The notes under the pieces are model-generated. The model was not told where the DNA came from. It was given only the letters and a program-made list of their open reading frames with translations, and did not search any database. From positions 1 to 64,000 of the forward strand of contig CAJNDS010000082.1 of NCBI GenBank assembly GCA_905221605.1: a DNA stretch of 64,000 bases. Direction: 5' to 3'. Positions within the stretch are counted from its first letter, which is position 1. Every line of letters starts with the position of its first letter. This DNA comes from Symbiodinium natans (lineage: Eukaryota; Sar; Dinophyceae; Suessiales; Symbiodiniaceae). This document shows, piece by piece, positions 33,784 to 45,851 of this stretch. The position numbers and the translations under genes were made by a program.

Positions 33784-34329
33784 GGCTTCTGCACTCTTAG
33801 GGTTTAGGGGTTTGCTCGCTGGTGGGGTCCCGAGTCCGTGGGCTTTGTGCGCATAGAGACGCTTCAACGTCTTGGTCTGAGAGCATGTAGCGTTATGGAA
33901 GAGCAATGATGACCTTCAGGGGAGGGGTGGCAGATGTGACACTGCCAGTTGTAAATGCCGGTAAGCTCCGAGCTCAGTGTAGCAAAAGAAACAACCCAAC
34001 GCCCTGAGCCCCAACGAAAGATGACGCTGATCCACCGACCCTGTAAACGCCCTCCCACGCCGAGAGCGGTGCTGGATTGACCAGGGTCCTGCAAAAAACT
34101 TGTGGCGTTGCCCACAAGTTCTCACACATGGGGCGTTCGTCAAGGGTCTCCACCAAACTCCCTATCCTTCAAATCCCGAACCCCAAACTCCAAAACCTCT
34201 CGCGAATCAGCAAGTTTCAGAGCTGGTGGAGCTGGTGTGTCACGATTCTATAACGCCTGAAACGCTCTAAAAGCCCTAAACGGTATCCACACTTAACGCA
34301 AGTAAAGTCAACCGAGTAATCTGTACACA

Positions 34330-34443
34330 TAGATAGATAGATAGACAGATAGATAGATATAATGTATGTAACTTGCAGATATATGTATATATATATGTAT
34401 ATATATATATATATATCTAACTTGTATATATATATATATATAT
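34330..34443. repeat. (GATA)n and (TA)n microsatellite
   Basis: ATAGATAGATAG units (34330-34360) followed by TATA runs with GTAT interruptions. Confidence 0.92.
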
Positions 34444-34603
34444 ACGCACACATGAGAAAGCTATGTTTGGTGTCGTTTTTCGTAGTGGGAGGAAGGAGAT
34501 TTTCAAGGGAGACACGAGCAGCGCTCTCTGCCTGTGCCGCTGCAGCGCCAGCCAAGCCTGGTCAACTGGAGGGCTCGCACAGACCCTTAAACCACTAAAC
34601 TCA

Positions 34604-34660
34604 CTAAACCCTAAACCTGAAACCCTAAGCCCTAAACCTTAAACCTTAAACCCTAAGCCC
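34604..34660 (-). repeat. Interstitial telomere-like tract
   Basis: CCCTAAA, CCTTAAA and CCCTAAG variants. Confidence 0.88.
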
Positions 34661-36424
34661 CAAGCCAAAGGGGCTGAGAGGGATACTTGAGTTTCCGGAC
34701 AAGTACTCAAAGCCATGCATGCCCCTTGCGGCGGCGGGGCTTAAACCCTAAACCCGAGGGCCCTTCATGTGGTCCCTTACATCCTTTAAAGGGTTTCAAT
34801 GTATGGGCCCTTAATTTGTATAGGGGATATAAGGGTATAAAAGTTAAAGGGGTGCCCTTTTAAGGGCCCGTACTAAGTAACCATCTAACTACCCTTAGGC
34901 AAACCAAGCAACCCTAAAACCCTAGATGGCTGGCTAGCTGCTGGCTCGAGGGTTCTTGAGGATCCTTATGGCACCCACGACCGACCGCAGGGACCAGCAG
35001 CTCCCAAAACACCCAAATTCCTTGCTCAACCCCCCCCTTAAATCCCGCTAAGCCCCACTTAACCCTGCACCCCTGAACCCCCTAAACCCCCAAACGCAGC
35101 GAAGCTGAACCGGGAGGAGTGTTCCCAATGCTCAGGGCCGCGCTGCCGCCGCGGTCAAGAATAGGAAAAGCAGGGCGAACACCTTTCAGGCCGCTTCGGA
35201 GGGCTTTCGGCGGCCGAGCATCTTAGTCTAAGCCTTTAAGGGGAATCGTACTTCTCGAGTTCCCTACTCAGAGCCAGCAAGGCATGCTGAAACCAAGAAC
35301 CTCGAACCCGAGGCTCGCATCCCAACATCGCAGCAATCCTCTGAATTACATTTGCAGACAAGCCTGCGCGGAGAAACGCTCAAGGACCAGCGCGCCCCTT
35401 TACCACCAATGCTCGCAGAGAGCTGCGTCGAATTGAGACACTTGTGCTGCGCAGGGACCACCATGTCAAGAGCGGACCATACACAGACCACATGGGCATG
35501 TGCACATGGGCGTGCCCCTTTATAGGAATCCCACTCGGTGTGCTCCTTAAGGCTTAGAAGTCGCCGAAGAAGACTCCTACATATGATCCTCTTACAGCCC
35601 ATTCGGAAGGAACTGTTCAACATCCCAAGACTCTACCGAGGCATGTTCCTGACCCTGAGGACCTGGCCACAAAGGACAGGTTTGCCCCAACCATGACAGG
35701 CAGCTTGTCCTGGGGCAGATGTGAGCGTCAAAGCTTGAGCTCAGTTGAGCCTAAACCTTAAACCCGAAACCCCCAAACCCAAAGCCCCAAAACCCTAACT
35801 CTTCAAAAGTAGTCATCTGTTTGGCTGATGAGTGCATCTTTGCGCAGAAACTATTTCAAAAAAGGACCCAGATGTGTTGCGCAGAGACCGAACAGGACCT
35901 GCTAGCCTCACGACAGGAAACGACAGGGGACGTGCCTCTTTCATTGGGGACCAGTGTCGCAGTCTATCAGACCTTGCTCTAGTGTTTTCCTAAACCCTAA
36001 ACCCGGCAGTTTCATGCGTCTCTGTGGTTGTGCTGTTGGAGGCCAGTATCGGTGGATCCTGCCTCGCCAAACAATGCTGGTTTGGGCTCAACGCACTGGA
36101 AACAACCCAGCACAAACATTCCCAAAATCTAGGACGCCACCGGAATCCCGAAGTGTAAAATCTATTCATGTGGGCCTCAGCTAATGAATTGTGCCAATCT
36201 AAGGCCCCTTTTAGCCTGCGAAGCTTCAAATTCCCGCTTGAAGGTTCTTGGGTACTGACAAGTAGGGCTAGAAGTGCTCCAAATCGTGTTCTCCAATGAT
36301 GATCTAACATCTTATAGTTAGCCTACTTCTAGGTCACGCGCGTCACATGCACCGCGCCTTCCAGTTGAGGCGTTCTCCTTTCGGGTCTTCGTACCTGCGT
36401 GTGTGGGTCTACTAGGGGACGAAA
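34661..36424. other. Non-genic stretch
   Basis: Contains a possible degraded miniature element (34790-34910, with GTGCCCTTTTAAGGGCCC and AAGTAACCATCTAACTACCC) and isolated CCCTAAA words. No gene is supported. Confidence 0.45.
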
Positions 36425-36529
36425 GGAGGGACCTCTATAAGGGACCTTAGTCAAAGCCTACATAGGTATGTAGGGAATATATATATATATAAGGCAATAA
36501 GATTAAGGGTCCCTTCTAGGGGTCCCTCC
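36425..36529. mobile_element. Family H miniature inverted-repeat element
   Basis: Left arm GGAGGGACCTCTATAAGGGA (from 36425) pairs with right arm AGGGTCCCTTCTAGGGGTCC followed by CTCC (to 36529). A short TATA run (36478-36490) lies in the middle. Confidence 0.75.
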
Positions 36530-36980
36530 CTATACCCCGTAAGTCTAGTGACCCAAACACCAAAGCCCCGGGCACATTCCCTGCCTCCCTGCCTACCCCG
36601 ACATGCTGAGGTTGCGAATTTGGAGTGTGATGGGCTTTTGGGTCCCATAGAGTTTGGGTTCAGGGGGGGTGGGATGGGGAGTGAAGCGCTTTGGGGTGTT
36701 TTTTCCCGCGCCTGGCGAGACCTCGGGAACATCAACTCACAGAGGCTCAAGAGAACGGGTGACCTACGCCTTCTGTGCCAGACATCGAGGCTGAACACCC
36801 TAGCCCCAAAAAAGGTTTACCTTAAAGCACTATACATATATACATATATCTATGTATTGTAGGATTCTATACAACCAAAAAGGTTAAAGGTTACCTACCC
36901 AGCCCCTAGGCCGATAATTTCCTACTCTCAACCCTTGGGAAGTTCAAAGTGTCAAAGTAATAGAAAAGGTGGTGAACAAC

Positions 36981-37080
36981 TTGGTAGCCCAGTAGCCATC
37001 TTCCAATAAGGGTGCCCTTCTTTGGGTTGGTTACTTGATAAGACCAAACAAAGGAAATAAGGGTACCATTGGGCTACCAA
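36981..37080. mobile_element. Family F miniature inverted-repeat element
   Basis: TTGGTAGCCCAGTAGCC at the left pairs with TACCATTGGGCTACCAA at the right. Both ends are present, total 100 bp. Confidence 0.8.
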
Positions 37081-37181
37081 AACAAGAGGAGTACGACAGC
37101 CACAAAAAACGAAACAAGAATAAACACAAACAACCTGTGTCTGCTCGCCACACGGACCACGAAACCCCAAACCCCAAACCC

Positions 37182-37276
37182 CACACCCTAAACCCTCAAC
37201 AACAAAGCCCTGCTTCCAGGGAAGCCCTAAACCCTAAACCCTAAACCCTAAACCCTGCGCCCTAAACCCTAAACCC
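37182..37276 (-). repeat. Interstitial telomere-like tract
   Basis: Two CCCTAAA blocks with an inserted AACAACAAAGCCCTGCTTCC spacer. The second block has four perfect units. Confidence 0.92.
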
Positions 37277-38450
37277 CTGCAGCAGCCGAGGCACATCTGC
37301 TCTAGCATCTTTTCAAATCGCTGGTAGTCAGTCAGCAGCTTGTGTTCCCGCGACTCCTTAGAATAAGGGTTAGGGTTCAGGCGGGTTTAGTTCGACCCTA
37401 AACCCGGAACTCTTTAGGGTTTAGGCGGGTTTAAGCGGGCTTAGTTTTCAAAGTTTGGGGCCCCAGAGATGTCATGGAAGTAACGACGTCCGCAGCATCA
37501 TCCAAGATCAGGCCCACGTCAGGACATATCTTAAGCAGGGCTGCGTTCTCCAGGTGGCAAAGAAGCTCTTTGCCCCCCCACCCCCCCCCCCCCCGCCCCA
37601 AACAAAAAAGGAAACATCAAACGGGTTAGCTGCTCCGCAACTCAGGCCCCGCGCCGTCGCCCCAAAGCTGTTGCACCAGAAGTGGTGGTTCTGCACAGGC
37701 AAACAAATTCGCCGGCACTACTATGTGCTCCAGCACGCATGGCAGCATCCAGCCTCCCGGAAGGTTGCTTCATCCGTCTTCTCGCACCTTCACTGCGCTG
37801 GGGATGGTGAAGAGTGTGTGTACACAAGAGGCGCCTCAACTCCACTACTTCAGAATGCGTTTCAGCCATGGTCTTTGCGGGCGTATCCCAATTTTCGTAA
37901 CTGTTCCACTTTTTCTGGTCCCTTTGAGATGGAGCCAGCCGAAGCTAACAACAGGTTGTTAGACATATGGCTTATGAAGGAGGCCAGCTGGAAAACCCCA
38001 CAGCACCCCGTCCTATACCCTCAACGCTACACTCTAAAGGCCCTAACTGGGCCTTATGTGCCACTGGAATGTCATTGTGTTGGCACACACACACACACAC
38101 ACGCACACACGCACTCTTTGGTATGACCTGTGCACGAACCTCCAACCTGACTCCAAGCTGCCACTTGACGCGGCGAACGCCGATGTCCCGTGAAACGACC
38201 GCCACCCCTAAACACCAACACACACGCCTGAAGCACGGATACTCCGGGTTGCTGTTGAAGAGTTTAAATTCTGCTACCATAACATGGAGGTCTGGTAAAT
38301 AACATGGGGTTTCTTTGGTATGGTAGCTTAACTTCCTTAGATTCACAGCCTAACAACCCTAAGGCTGTTGTGGGCGCTGGGTGCCCGAACTCATCTTCGC
38401 AAGCTAGAAGCTGGTAGCTGCAGCACCAGGTCTGGGCAAAGATGATTAAG
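37277..38450. other. Non-genic stretch
   Basis: A 223-codon plus-strand frame (37455-38126) runs through a C tract (37577-37594) and a CA repeat (38086-38115) and shows no domain, so it is not called a gene. Opposed telomere-like words occur at 37366-37445. Confidence 0.45.
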
Positions 38451-38512
38451 TTTAGGGTTTAGGGTTTAGTGCTTAGGCCTGCCGGGTTTAGGGTTCAGGG
38501 TTGTTGTACATT
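38451..38512 (+). repeat. Interstitial telomere-like tract
   Basis: TTTAGGG units interrupted by a short spacer. Confidence 0.85.
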
Positions 38513-39578
38513 TCATGGCATTTTTGGCTTAGGATGAGGGTTTAGGGCTTGCGGCTTATCGGGTTTAGGGACTCTGGTCCCTTTTGTTCGGCTGCAGATG
38601 ATGTCTGTGTCCGGTGAGGGGCGCATCTGACAGCAAAAGCAGCAAATGACTCGGCCTCAGCTGGCTTGCTGCACAAGAGCAAAGCTGAAGATTTCACTTC
38701 AAACTGATTTCAGTACGAACTTGCGAGGCATGTGAGGGCTTTCGGGTTCGTCGTGTGCATCGGCTGCTGAGCCCCGCCCACCCCGACTCAAATGACCCGA
38801 TGAAGTTTAGGGTATCAAAAACAAACCCAGGATCCAGGTCAGAGCTGGAGAGACTTGCACTTGAGCGGGGCCCAAGATCAAACAAAGTCAGTTGCACCCT
38901 AAACCCTGTAGGCTTGATGTGTTTACTAGCACATGATCTCCAGAGAGACGCAGGATTTGTGGCAGAGCGTTTTCCCGCTCCCACAAGACTGAAACCTCTA
39001 AAACCCCAAACTCTCACCCCCTACACCGTAAACCCTTCTCCGCGGATATGCTTGAAGGTTTATGGGTATCTATAAGGAGGGTGCCCTAAGCAAGGGTGTA
39101 TTATATTCACTTATGTATTTTATTTATTTACTTATTTAGAGAGAGTTGCCGTACTTGCAACCCTACTTGTATCAACCCATGCAGCGTCAAGTACGGGACC
39201 CATCTCTGGACCGGTGCAGCCAACCACAAGGCATGGATTGCCAACTTTGACGCAGTAGCTGTAGCCCATACACCCCAAACCCCCATCCCTAAACTCTACA
39301 GGGTCTCTTGGGAAACCGCAAGTTCTTGTGAGAATAGGATCGTCTTGGGCATGTTTGTAGAGATGCCTGCATACTACTGTTTCTGCACAAAAGACGGTTC
39401 TTCAGGGCCCCCTATCATGGTACCTAAGCCCAAAACCCTAAGACCCAAAACCGCAAACCCCTAAGCCCCAAAACCCTCAAACCCTCAGACCCCCAACCGG
39501 AAGCTCCCAAACAATCCATGATCACTTGATGGTGATTTCCTAAATCATGGTCCGATTTTGGGGTCCTCACTATAAGGC

Positions 39579-39720
39579 GGCCCCTCTCATAGTAGGGCAC
39601 CCCAAAAGGGACCACTTGGTAGCCCAGTAACCATCTCCTAAGGGCACTTTAAATTGGGGTGGTTACTTAAACCCTCAGCCCCAAGGCCCCTCTTGTTTAG
39701 GGCACCCAAAACGGGACCAC
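39579..39720. mobile_element. Family F partial element inside a ~37-bp direct repeat
   Basis: A left arm TTGGTAGCCCAGTAACC starts at 39616. Its right half is missing: after GGTTACTT the sequence becomes AAACCCTCAGCCCC. The segment lies between near-identical copies of a ~37-bp sequence (39579-39615 and 39685-39720, both ending in GGGACCAC). Confidence 0.6.
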
Positions 39721-39739
39721 AAGAACTGACCGTCTATCG

Positions 39740-39777
<38 letters not shown>

Positions 39778-39785
39778 CCCCCCCC
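39740..39785 (+). repeat. Poly-C tract
   Basis: About 45 bases of C with one T. Confidence 0.95.
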
Positions 39786-39839
39786 ACCTTCCGCTCTGGT
39801 TCCCAGCTTCGCCTGGCGAGGGAGTGGGGGGGTGGGGGG

Positions 39840-39937
39840 AGGTCCATGGAGACTCCTAGTTATAACCCACTTAGAGGACTTAGGGGGCTTATAAGTACAT
39901 TAACTGGTGTTATAAGTACCCATGAACCTCCCAGTGG
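39840..39937. mobile_element. Family B miniature inverted-repeat element
   Basis: Right end GTACCCATGAACCTCCCAGT pairs with the decayed left end GGTCCATGGAGACTCCTAG. Inner CTTATAAGTACAT words are shared with other copies. Confidence 0.65.
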
Positions 39938-41017
39938 GGGGGAGGGTCAGGTTTTCAGGGCCTAAGGAAATTTAAGGGCTTAAGGACGTAAGGGACTTTT
40001 GAATGAGGCCGATACAACTATACTTCAGCCAAAATATTAAGGAAGCTTAAGGCCTTAAGGAAGTTTAAGGGGTTGAAGGGTTCAGGGGGGTGGATTTGGA
40101 AACAAGAGGCATGGGACAAGAGCCTTGAAACCCTAAACCTGAAACCTCCCCAAATTGGAGTTCCTCTGGACCTGAACCCCAAACGCTGTACCTTAAAACC
40201 CCCAAACCGGAATTCCTGGAATTCGGACCGAATGTGACTTCGGGTACCCGATGGGGGGCACTCCCGTACTCCCTACTAAGAACAAGTAAGTTATGAGCAG
40301 AGTAGCTAGATGTAGTAGGGCTTCTGTTAATGGATTGGCCCAAGCCCGCTGGCCAGTCGCGGCCCAGGTTCTTACTCTCGGTCGTTGCCCGTTCCCCCCT
40401 CTCCCTCCCCAACCCCGCCCCCCCGCTTCCCCCCCAACTTCTCACTGATACGCGAACATCTCTACACCTTGAATCCAGGCGAGGCCGGCCAATTCTCCAA
40501 CCCCTGGAGGCAGTGGTACGGCTTCGGGCCTGAGAAGACACGGCTTTTGGGGTTTCGGGTTTGGAGTCCAGGATTTAGGGCTGCTTTGTTCTCTCAAGTT
40601 GGGATGAAAGCGATACTGCCCGTAAAGCTCGAACAGCTGTCCTCTACTTCCCACTACGACCGAAGAAACCCAAGACCCCGAAACCCCAAAAACTTTAAGA
40701 ACATGAACAGGGGGGGGGTGCTTTTCCTTGGCTGGTTGTAAGGACTTGATGGGGATTGGAAGGGGTAGAGTTGTTTCGTATTATGGCTATTCGCCGTAGA
40801 ACCACACCTGAATCCCTCAACTCGAAACGCCCCTCAACCCTCAACCCTCAACCCTCAACACCGCCTCCCCCTCCCCCCCAAAAAAACAAACATAAACAAC
40901 TCGGGGTTGTTAGCGTCTCGGAGTGTGGGCCCCTGGCAGCCAATCGAGAATTTGCTGCAGCACCAATCCTTGTGCTCCTTCCGGCTGCTGGGACGCCGCT
41001 TGGGGGTGGGTGAAAAA

Positions 41018-41114
41018 GGAGCCTGAATTATTACAGGGATTTGGGGGGTTATTGTAGTTTAGTTTAAAAAGGAACCCTAAGGGAATACTCGTAGTAATTA
41101 TGTCGACCCCTATA
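41018..41114. mobile_element. Family A element (left end decayed)
   Basis: The interior TTTGGGGGGTTATTGTAG and AAGGAACCCTAAGGGAATAC, and the right end GACCCCTATA (41105-41114), match the family. The left end is degraded to AGGAGCCTGAATTA. Confidence 0.7.
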
Positions 41115-41161
41115 GTATCCCCCAAATTCAGGGGACTCAGGTTGGCACGAGCGCCCATTTG

Positions 41162-41252
41162 CTAGACCCGAGAGTAGCCGAGGAATAAAAGGGGCTTATA
41201 AGGGAAACCTAAACCCTATAAAATGGGAATGGGGGCCTAGTCTGGGTTCTAG
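41162..41252. mobile_element. Family E miniature inverted-repeat element
   Basis: Left CTAGACCCGAGAGTAGCC pairs with right GGCCTAGTCTGGGTTCTAG. The interior carries GGGAAACCTAAACCCTATAA. It lies only 48 bases from a family A copy. Confidence 0.75.
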
Positions 41253-41370
41253 TTTTAGAAACACACAGGCAAATCTAACTGCGTTCCATTTCTCAGCGGG
41301 CTCTCAAGCCCTGCGCAATACCAAAAGAAAACGAGGGGCCCCAAACCCTAAACCACCACTGGGGGGGATC

Positions 41371-41407
41371 GGGTTTGGGGCTTAGGGTTCAGGGTAACCC
41401 TAAGCCC
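41371..41407. repeat. Head-to-head telomere-like junction
   Basis: GGCTTAGGGTTCAGGGT is directly followed by AACCCTAAGCCC, that is, G-strand repeats meeting C-strand repeats. Confidence 0.7.
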
Positions 41408-41518
41408 GGAAGCTTAGACCCTCAACCCCACACCCTAAGCCCTGAAACCGTGGGGTTCAGAAGATCTAAAGCACGGCAGCGGGGATCCTGGTGATTCGTT
41501 GCCATCTCCAGCTTGTAA

Positions 41519-41563
41519 GGGTTTAGGGTTTAGGGTTTAGGGTTGAGGGTTTAAGGTTGAGGG
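41519..41563 (+). repeat. Interstitial telomere-like tract
   Basis: Four TTTAGGG units followed by GGTTGAGGG variants. Confidence 0.9.
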
Positions 41564-42427
41564 CTGAGAAGGGCTTGCACCGCCCTCACCCAGCTTCACC
41601 GAGCCATGACAAGGCCTCCCCCGTAAAGAGTCGCAATCAGGGCTTTAGGGCTTTGGTTTCTCTCTGTCTCAACCTCCTTCTCTCGCTCGCTCACTCGCTG
41701 GTGGATTTCGTAGAATGTGGGTTTCAGCCTACAGTAACCCCTGAACCCTCCCGAACAGTACATACCCAGCAAAAAACTCTGCCGCCAAGCTTTTTAACCC
41801 CACACGCGCCGTCAACCCCTGAACCCTAAGCCCTTAACCCTAAGTGGATGCTTCGAGACCGTCCGAGTGACTGTTTGCATAAACCCTAACCCTATAAGCT
41901 GCTTGGCTCCTGAGTCCAGGCGTCCCGGGCCAGTCCCCCATCGAGGCAGTTGAAGTGCTTGGGGCACGGGCCGTGGCTGCCTTCGGCTTCAGGGTTCAGG
42001 GTTTAGGGTCTAGAGAATAGCAAAGGGAGCTGATGACTCGAACAAAGCCCAACAAGCCCATCGATATGGCTTTGCGTGGCTTTAGGAATTCAGGGATTAA
42101 GGGGTAGCCCTAAACCCTAAACCCGAAACCCTAAACCCGAAACCTTGAGTCTGGGGAAGCTTCGGTCTCAAGGTTCCCCCCACCAACCGCATCGATCTGG
42201 TTCCCCAAAGAAAAGAAGAACAAGGGGCTGCCCCTTACATACTCCGGAAAGAATAACATTCTTCTTCGAAGCAAGCCCCCCCCTCCCCCCCCCCCAAAGC
42301 AAAAAAAGAACAATATGTATTTTAGGGTCAGAATAATAATTAATAGGATCGCTACTTGTAAACTATCCAGACCCCCCATATGTACCCTAAACTTCGGGAA
42401 AACATGGGGATGTTTGGTGGGGTGGGG

Positions 42428-42450
42428 GTGGGGGTGGGGGGGGGGGGGGC
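42428..42450 (+). repeat. Poly-G tract
   Basis: G-rich run with one T, in a region with an opposing C tract at 42278-42294. Confidence 0.85.
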
Positions 42451-42954
42451 TGAAGGCCTGTACCGCAGTATCGGCAGCGAGGCTTTCCGCCGGCGTTGCA
42501 GCCCCTCCTGGCAGGTTTCTCGGCTTCAACGGGAACATTTCTACGGCTCAAAGTATCGGCCCTTAATATGGGGCCCGTGTTATGTAACCCTTGTGTGTAC
42601 ACCATAAAGACTTCGGATCCCTATAAACCAAGGGTAAGGGACCAGACCGGAGGCCGATGGTTCCACCCTTGGATACATTCCAGCTCTATACAAACTGATT
42701 GCTGCACGTGATGCTCAGGTGGCTCAGGGGCGGGTCGCGGCTTAGGGCTCCGGGTTTGCGGACCCAAGAAGCTTGAGAAGACGCGCCCGAATGCCCCTTT
42801 TGCTTAAGGAACCCACCTGTAGAAACTAGAAATTCCTGAACATGGCCAAGCCCTGAACCCAACACCCTGAACCCCTTCAACCCTGACCTCTTGGTGGCGT
42901 AGCCATGCTCGAATAGCTGTTTTGGGCTGGTTGCGTGTGTCAGGGCTTAGGCCC

Positions 42955-43067
42955 CTAAACCCCAACCCTAAAGCCGTAAAGCACAAATCCCTTAAATCCC
43001 TGAACCCTAAACCCCAACCTAAACCCTAACCTGGAAACCCTAAACCCCCAAACCCTAAACCCGAACT
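42955..43067 (-). repeat. Interstitial telomere-like tract
   Basis: Degenerate CCCTAAA units with CCCCAAC and CCCTAAC variants. Confidence 0.85.
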
Positions 43068-43170
43068 GGGAGCCCGACGTCCACTCCCGGAGCTGTTCGG
43101 CCGTGCCCATGTCCCTTGGGCTTAGATGAATTGTCATCTTGGGAGTGGCTTTCGAACTTAGGGCGCTGTT

Positions 43171-43231
43171 ACACCCAGCAGAAGAGGGTTTTCTGCTGAA
43201 CCTTAGTCTTGACAGGGCTCTTCTGCTGGGC
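43171..43231. mobile_element. Family D ~60-bp palindromic element
   Basis: CACCCAGCAGAAGAGGG pairs with CTCTTCTGCTGGG across a short loop. It aligns end to end with the reverse complement of 51551-51609. Confidence 0.7.
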
Positions 43232-43267
43232 TCTTAACCCTCTTCTGGACGGGATACATCTTGTGGG

Positions 43268-43290
43268 ATGTTCCACCCTTCTACTAACAC
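43268..43290. mobile_element. Family C left arm (solo)
   Basis: GATGTTCCACCCTTCTACTAACAC matches the left arm of family C (GTTTCACCCTTATACTAACAG type). No right arm is seen. Confidence 0.45.
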
Positions 43291-43782
43291 TTTTGGTTCA
43301 TGCTCTCTCTGCTTCAGCTGGCGTTCTCTGCCCTTTCTGCACCCTGTCCGTCACATTCGCTTCGGGAGGATGAGTTGATGCTCCCCCTCTTTTCTTGCCA
43401 TGGCCTTTTTCGAAAGCACATGCCTCCAACATATCGTTCTACTGTAGCCCCATGCTGGCAACTCCAAGATTTTCTAGAGATCCCGGGAAGTCGCTCCCTT
43501 CTTTCGATGTTTTTTTGTGCCATGTGGCCCCTAGACCTAAACCCTGAAAGCTGAAAACACCCTAGTTCCTGAAGACTCCTCCCTAAGTCCACATTGCATG
43601 TCGCCCACCCTTGCCCTACGTAGGGATTATAATGGGGTGTGCTAGGTGTTGGGGTCTGGTGTTTTAGGGTCTAGGCTTTGGTTTCAGGGCTTAGGGGCTT
43701 GGAGTTTGGAGTTCATCAGCTGGAAGTAGGGATATCCATACGGAAGTGGTCTTGGCATCGTTGCGGCCATGTGCTGATCCTC

Positions 43783-43909
43783 CACTTGGAGGTTCATGGT
43801 ACTTACTACCGAATTGTAACTGTAGTTATAACTGCACTTGTAACCGTATTAGGGCACTTAAGGGGCTTATAAGTGGATTATGAGTACAGTTCTGGTTGAA
43901 CCTCCAAGC
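43783..43909. mobile_element. Family B miniature inverted-repeat element
   Basis: CACTTGGAGGTTCATGGTAC at the left pairs with TTGAACCTCCAAG at the right. The interior alternates GTAAC and GTTATAA words. Confidence 0.75.
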
Positions 43910-44897
43910 ACCCATGGCGGACCTCCCCGGCAGAGCGAACGATCGAACGCACTGCAACCGACTCGCAGCGTCCGCAAGCAAAAAAGAAGACGGCACAGGA
44001 AACAAAAGAAAATGGGCACCCTAACCCTAAACCCTAAACCAGGTGAAGCCTCAAAATGTGTGCGCGCCCTTGCAGTGGTGTTGCGCATAAATGAGGTGGA
44101 AACCGAAAGATCCTGATGCGCGGGACCGGAGCACGTAAGATTTCCAGCGCTACTCACCTTTTGCCTTGTTTTACCCCTAAGCCCAGAGGCCCTGAACCCT
44201 GCTTGAAGGTTCACGCGGAGTTGAAAGTGGGGATATGAGTGGGATAACTTGGGCTGCAATTGGTCATGGCCACTTATGCCACTTATCCCCCAAACCCAAA
44301 ACCCAGCCCATCCTGCAATTTGACGGCCCTTGGGGCGAGCTGGGGGCCGTACCCGGCTCCGCAGGACTTGTCGTAGTAGCACATAGTCCTGAACAGGAAT
44401 GGGCACTTGTGAAAGGGAGCCCAGCTCACCGTAAGCTTCAAAGCAGGAGCAAGACTTGCCAGGTTCTTGAAAGCTGCACGGGGCACACGGAGAGTGAGCA
44501 GTGCTCGACTTGGCCAGAGGAATTCAAAACCCTCACTATGAGGGCAATCATAATAATAGCGTTTAGGGTTTAGGGTTTAGGGTTGCCGAGGAATAGCAAC
44601 TATGCGAATAGCTTCTCCCTCATCAGTCAGGAATCTTGCCCAGTTTAGGGTTTAGGTTTTAAGGTCAGGGTTTTGGTTACCGCAACCCTTACCATGCCAT
44701 GTTTCCGAGCATAGGGGTACCTGTTATCCTCCCCAAAAGGCTCCCTATCATAGGAAGCCCGACAAAAACACAACCCTATTGTCACCAACTTCTTAGAGGG
44801 CTCCTGACTTTTGACCAAGGGCCGGCGCACATCATCACGAAACCCTGAACCCCAAACCCAAATCCTGAGATCGGTTGAGGGCTACAAGGTCCGTCAT

Positions 44898-44975
44898 CCC
44901 TAACCCTAAGCCCTAAACCCTAAACCCTAAACCCGAAACCCTGCACCTTCTAAATCCCAAACCCTGAACCCCTGC
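44898..44975 (-). repeat. Interstitial telomere-like tract
   Basis: Perfect CCCTAAA units, then CCCGAAA and CCCTGAA variants. A three-unit TTTAGGG tract lies at 44560-44584. Confidence 0.9.
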
Positions 44976-45317
44976 GTCATCACACTTCAAAGGTCACTTG
45001 CAAGGCGCAATGCTCGCGTGTCCAGGGTTAAGGTGGATTCGCCGGGGATTTCTTAAGAGCTGAGGGTCTGATTCTTCTAGGGTTTGGGGCTTTCGGCTCG
45101 AAGCCCAAACTGGAAGTTTGCAGGTGCAGCCAGATGTGACCCTAACTTGGAGCAAGCCCCTCTCAACCCTAAACCCTCAACCATAAATCCTAAACCCTCA
45201 ACCCTAAACCCATACATTCCCCACACGCACGGCCCGAGCTAAGACAGGCCGGCGCCACAAGCCGGAGCCCTCGACAGGCGACCTGAGGGTTGCCCCACGG
45301 AGCAGACAGCGAACGAT

Positions 45318-45563
45318 ACTTGGGGTTTAAGGGGTTTGGGGGTTTAGGGGGCTTAGGGTGTTTAAGGGGTTTAGGGTTTAGGATTTAGGGTGTAGGGGGT
45401 TTAGGGTTTAGGGGGTTTAGGGTGTTTAGAGCGTTTAGGGGGGTTTAGGGGGTTTAGGGTTTAGGGGGATTGGGGGTTTAGGGAGTTTGGGGGGGTTCAG
45501 GGTGTTTAAGGGGTTTAGGGTTTAGGATTTGGGGTTTAGAGGGTTTAGGGAGTTTAGGGTGTT
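45318..45563 (+). repeat. Long G-rich degenerate telomere-like array
   Basis: About 245 bases of GGGGTTTA, GGGTTTAGGG, GGGTGTTTA and GGGGGTTTGG units. It is the longest telomere-like tract in the window and is length-variable in its G runs. Confidence 0.88.
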
Positions 45564-45816
45564 TTGGAGCTCTAAGTTTTGTACTTTGCTCCAGAAGCTT
45601 GGTGCCAGAAACCCGAAAACCCCCTGACACCCCTGCATCCTGTACAAGATCCACTAACTCCCAAGCCTGCGCCTCATCTAGGCTTAACCAGGAGAGCAGT
45701 CTCAAGATACAGGGTAGGGTACACAGGGTATACAGGGCATGGGTGGGGTTCAGGGTTAGGGTTCGGAGTTTTGGGGTCTACAGGGTTCAGGGTGTGCAGT
45801 ATGGCTTTGAGGTTTA

Positions 45817-45851
45817 CAAACCCTAAACCCTAAACCCTAAACCCTAAACCG
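45817..45851 (-). repeat. Interstitial telomere-like tract
   Basis: Five near-perfect CCCTAAA units, followed to the right by AT-rich sequence (45960-46100). Another run lies at 46205-46240. Confidence 0.92.

Noticed and set aside
37455-38126. 223-codon plus-strand frame
   Set aside because: It crosses a poly-C tract and a CA microsatellite, and no domain is visible.
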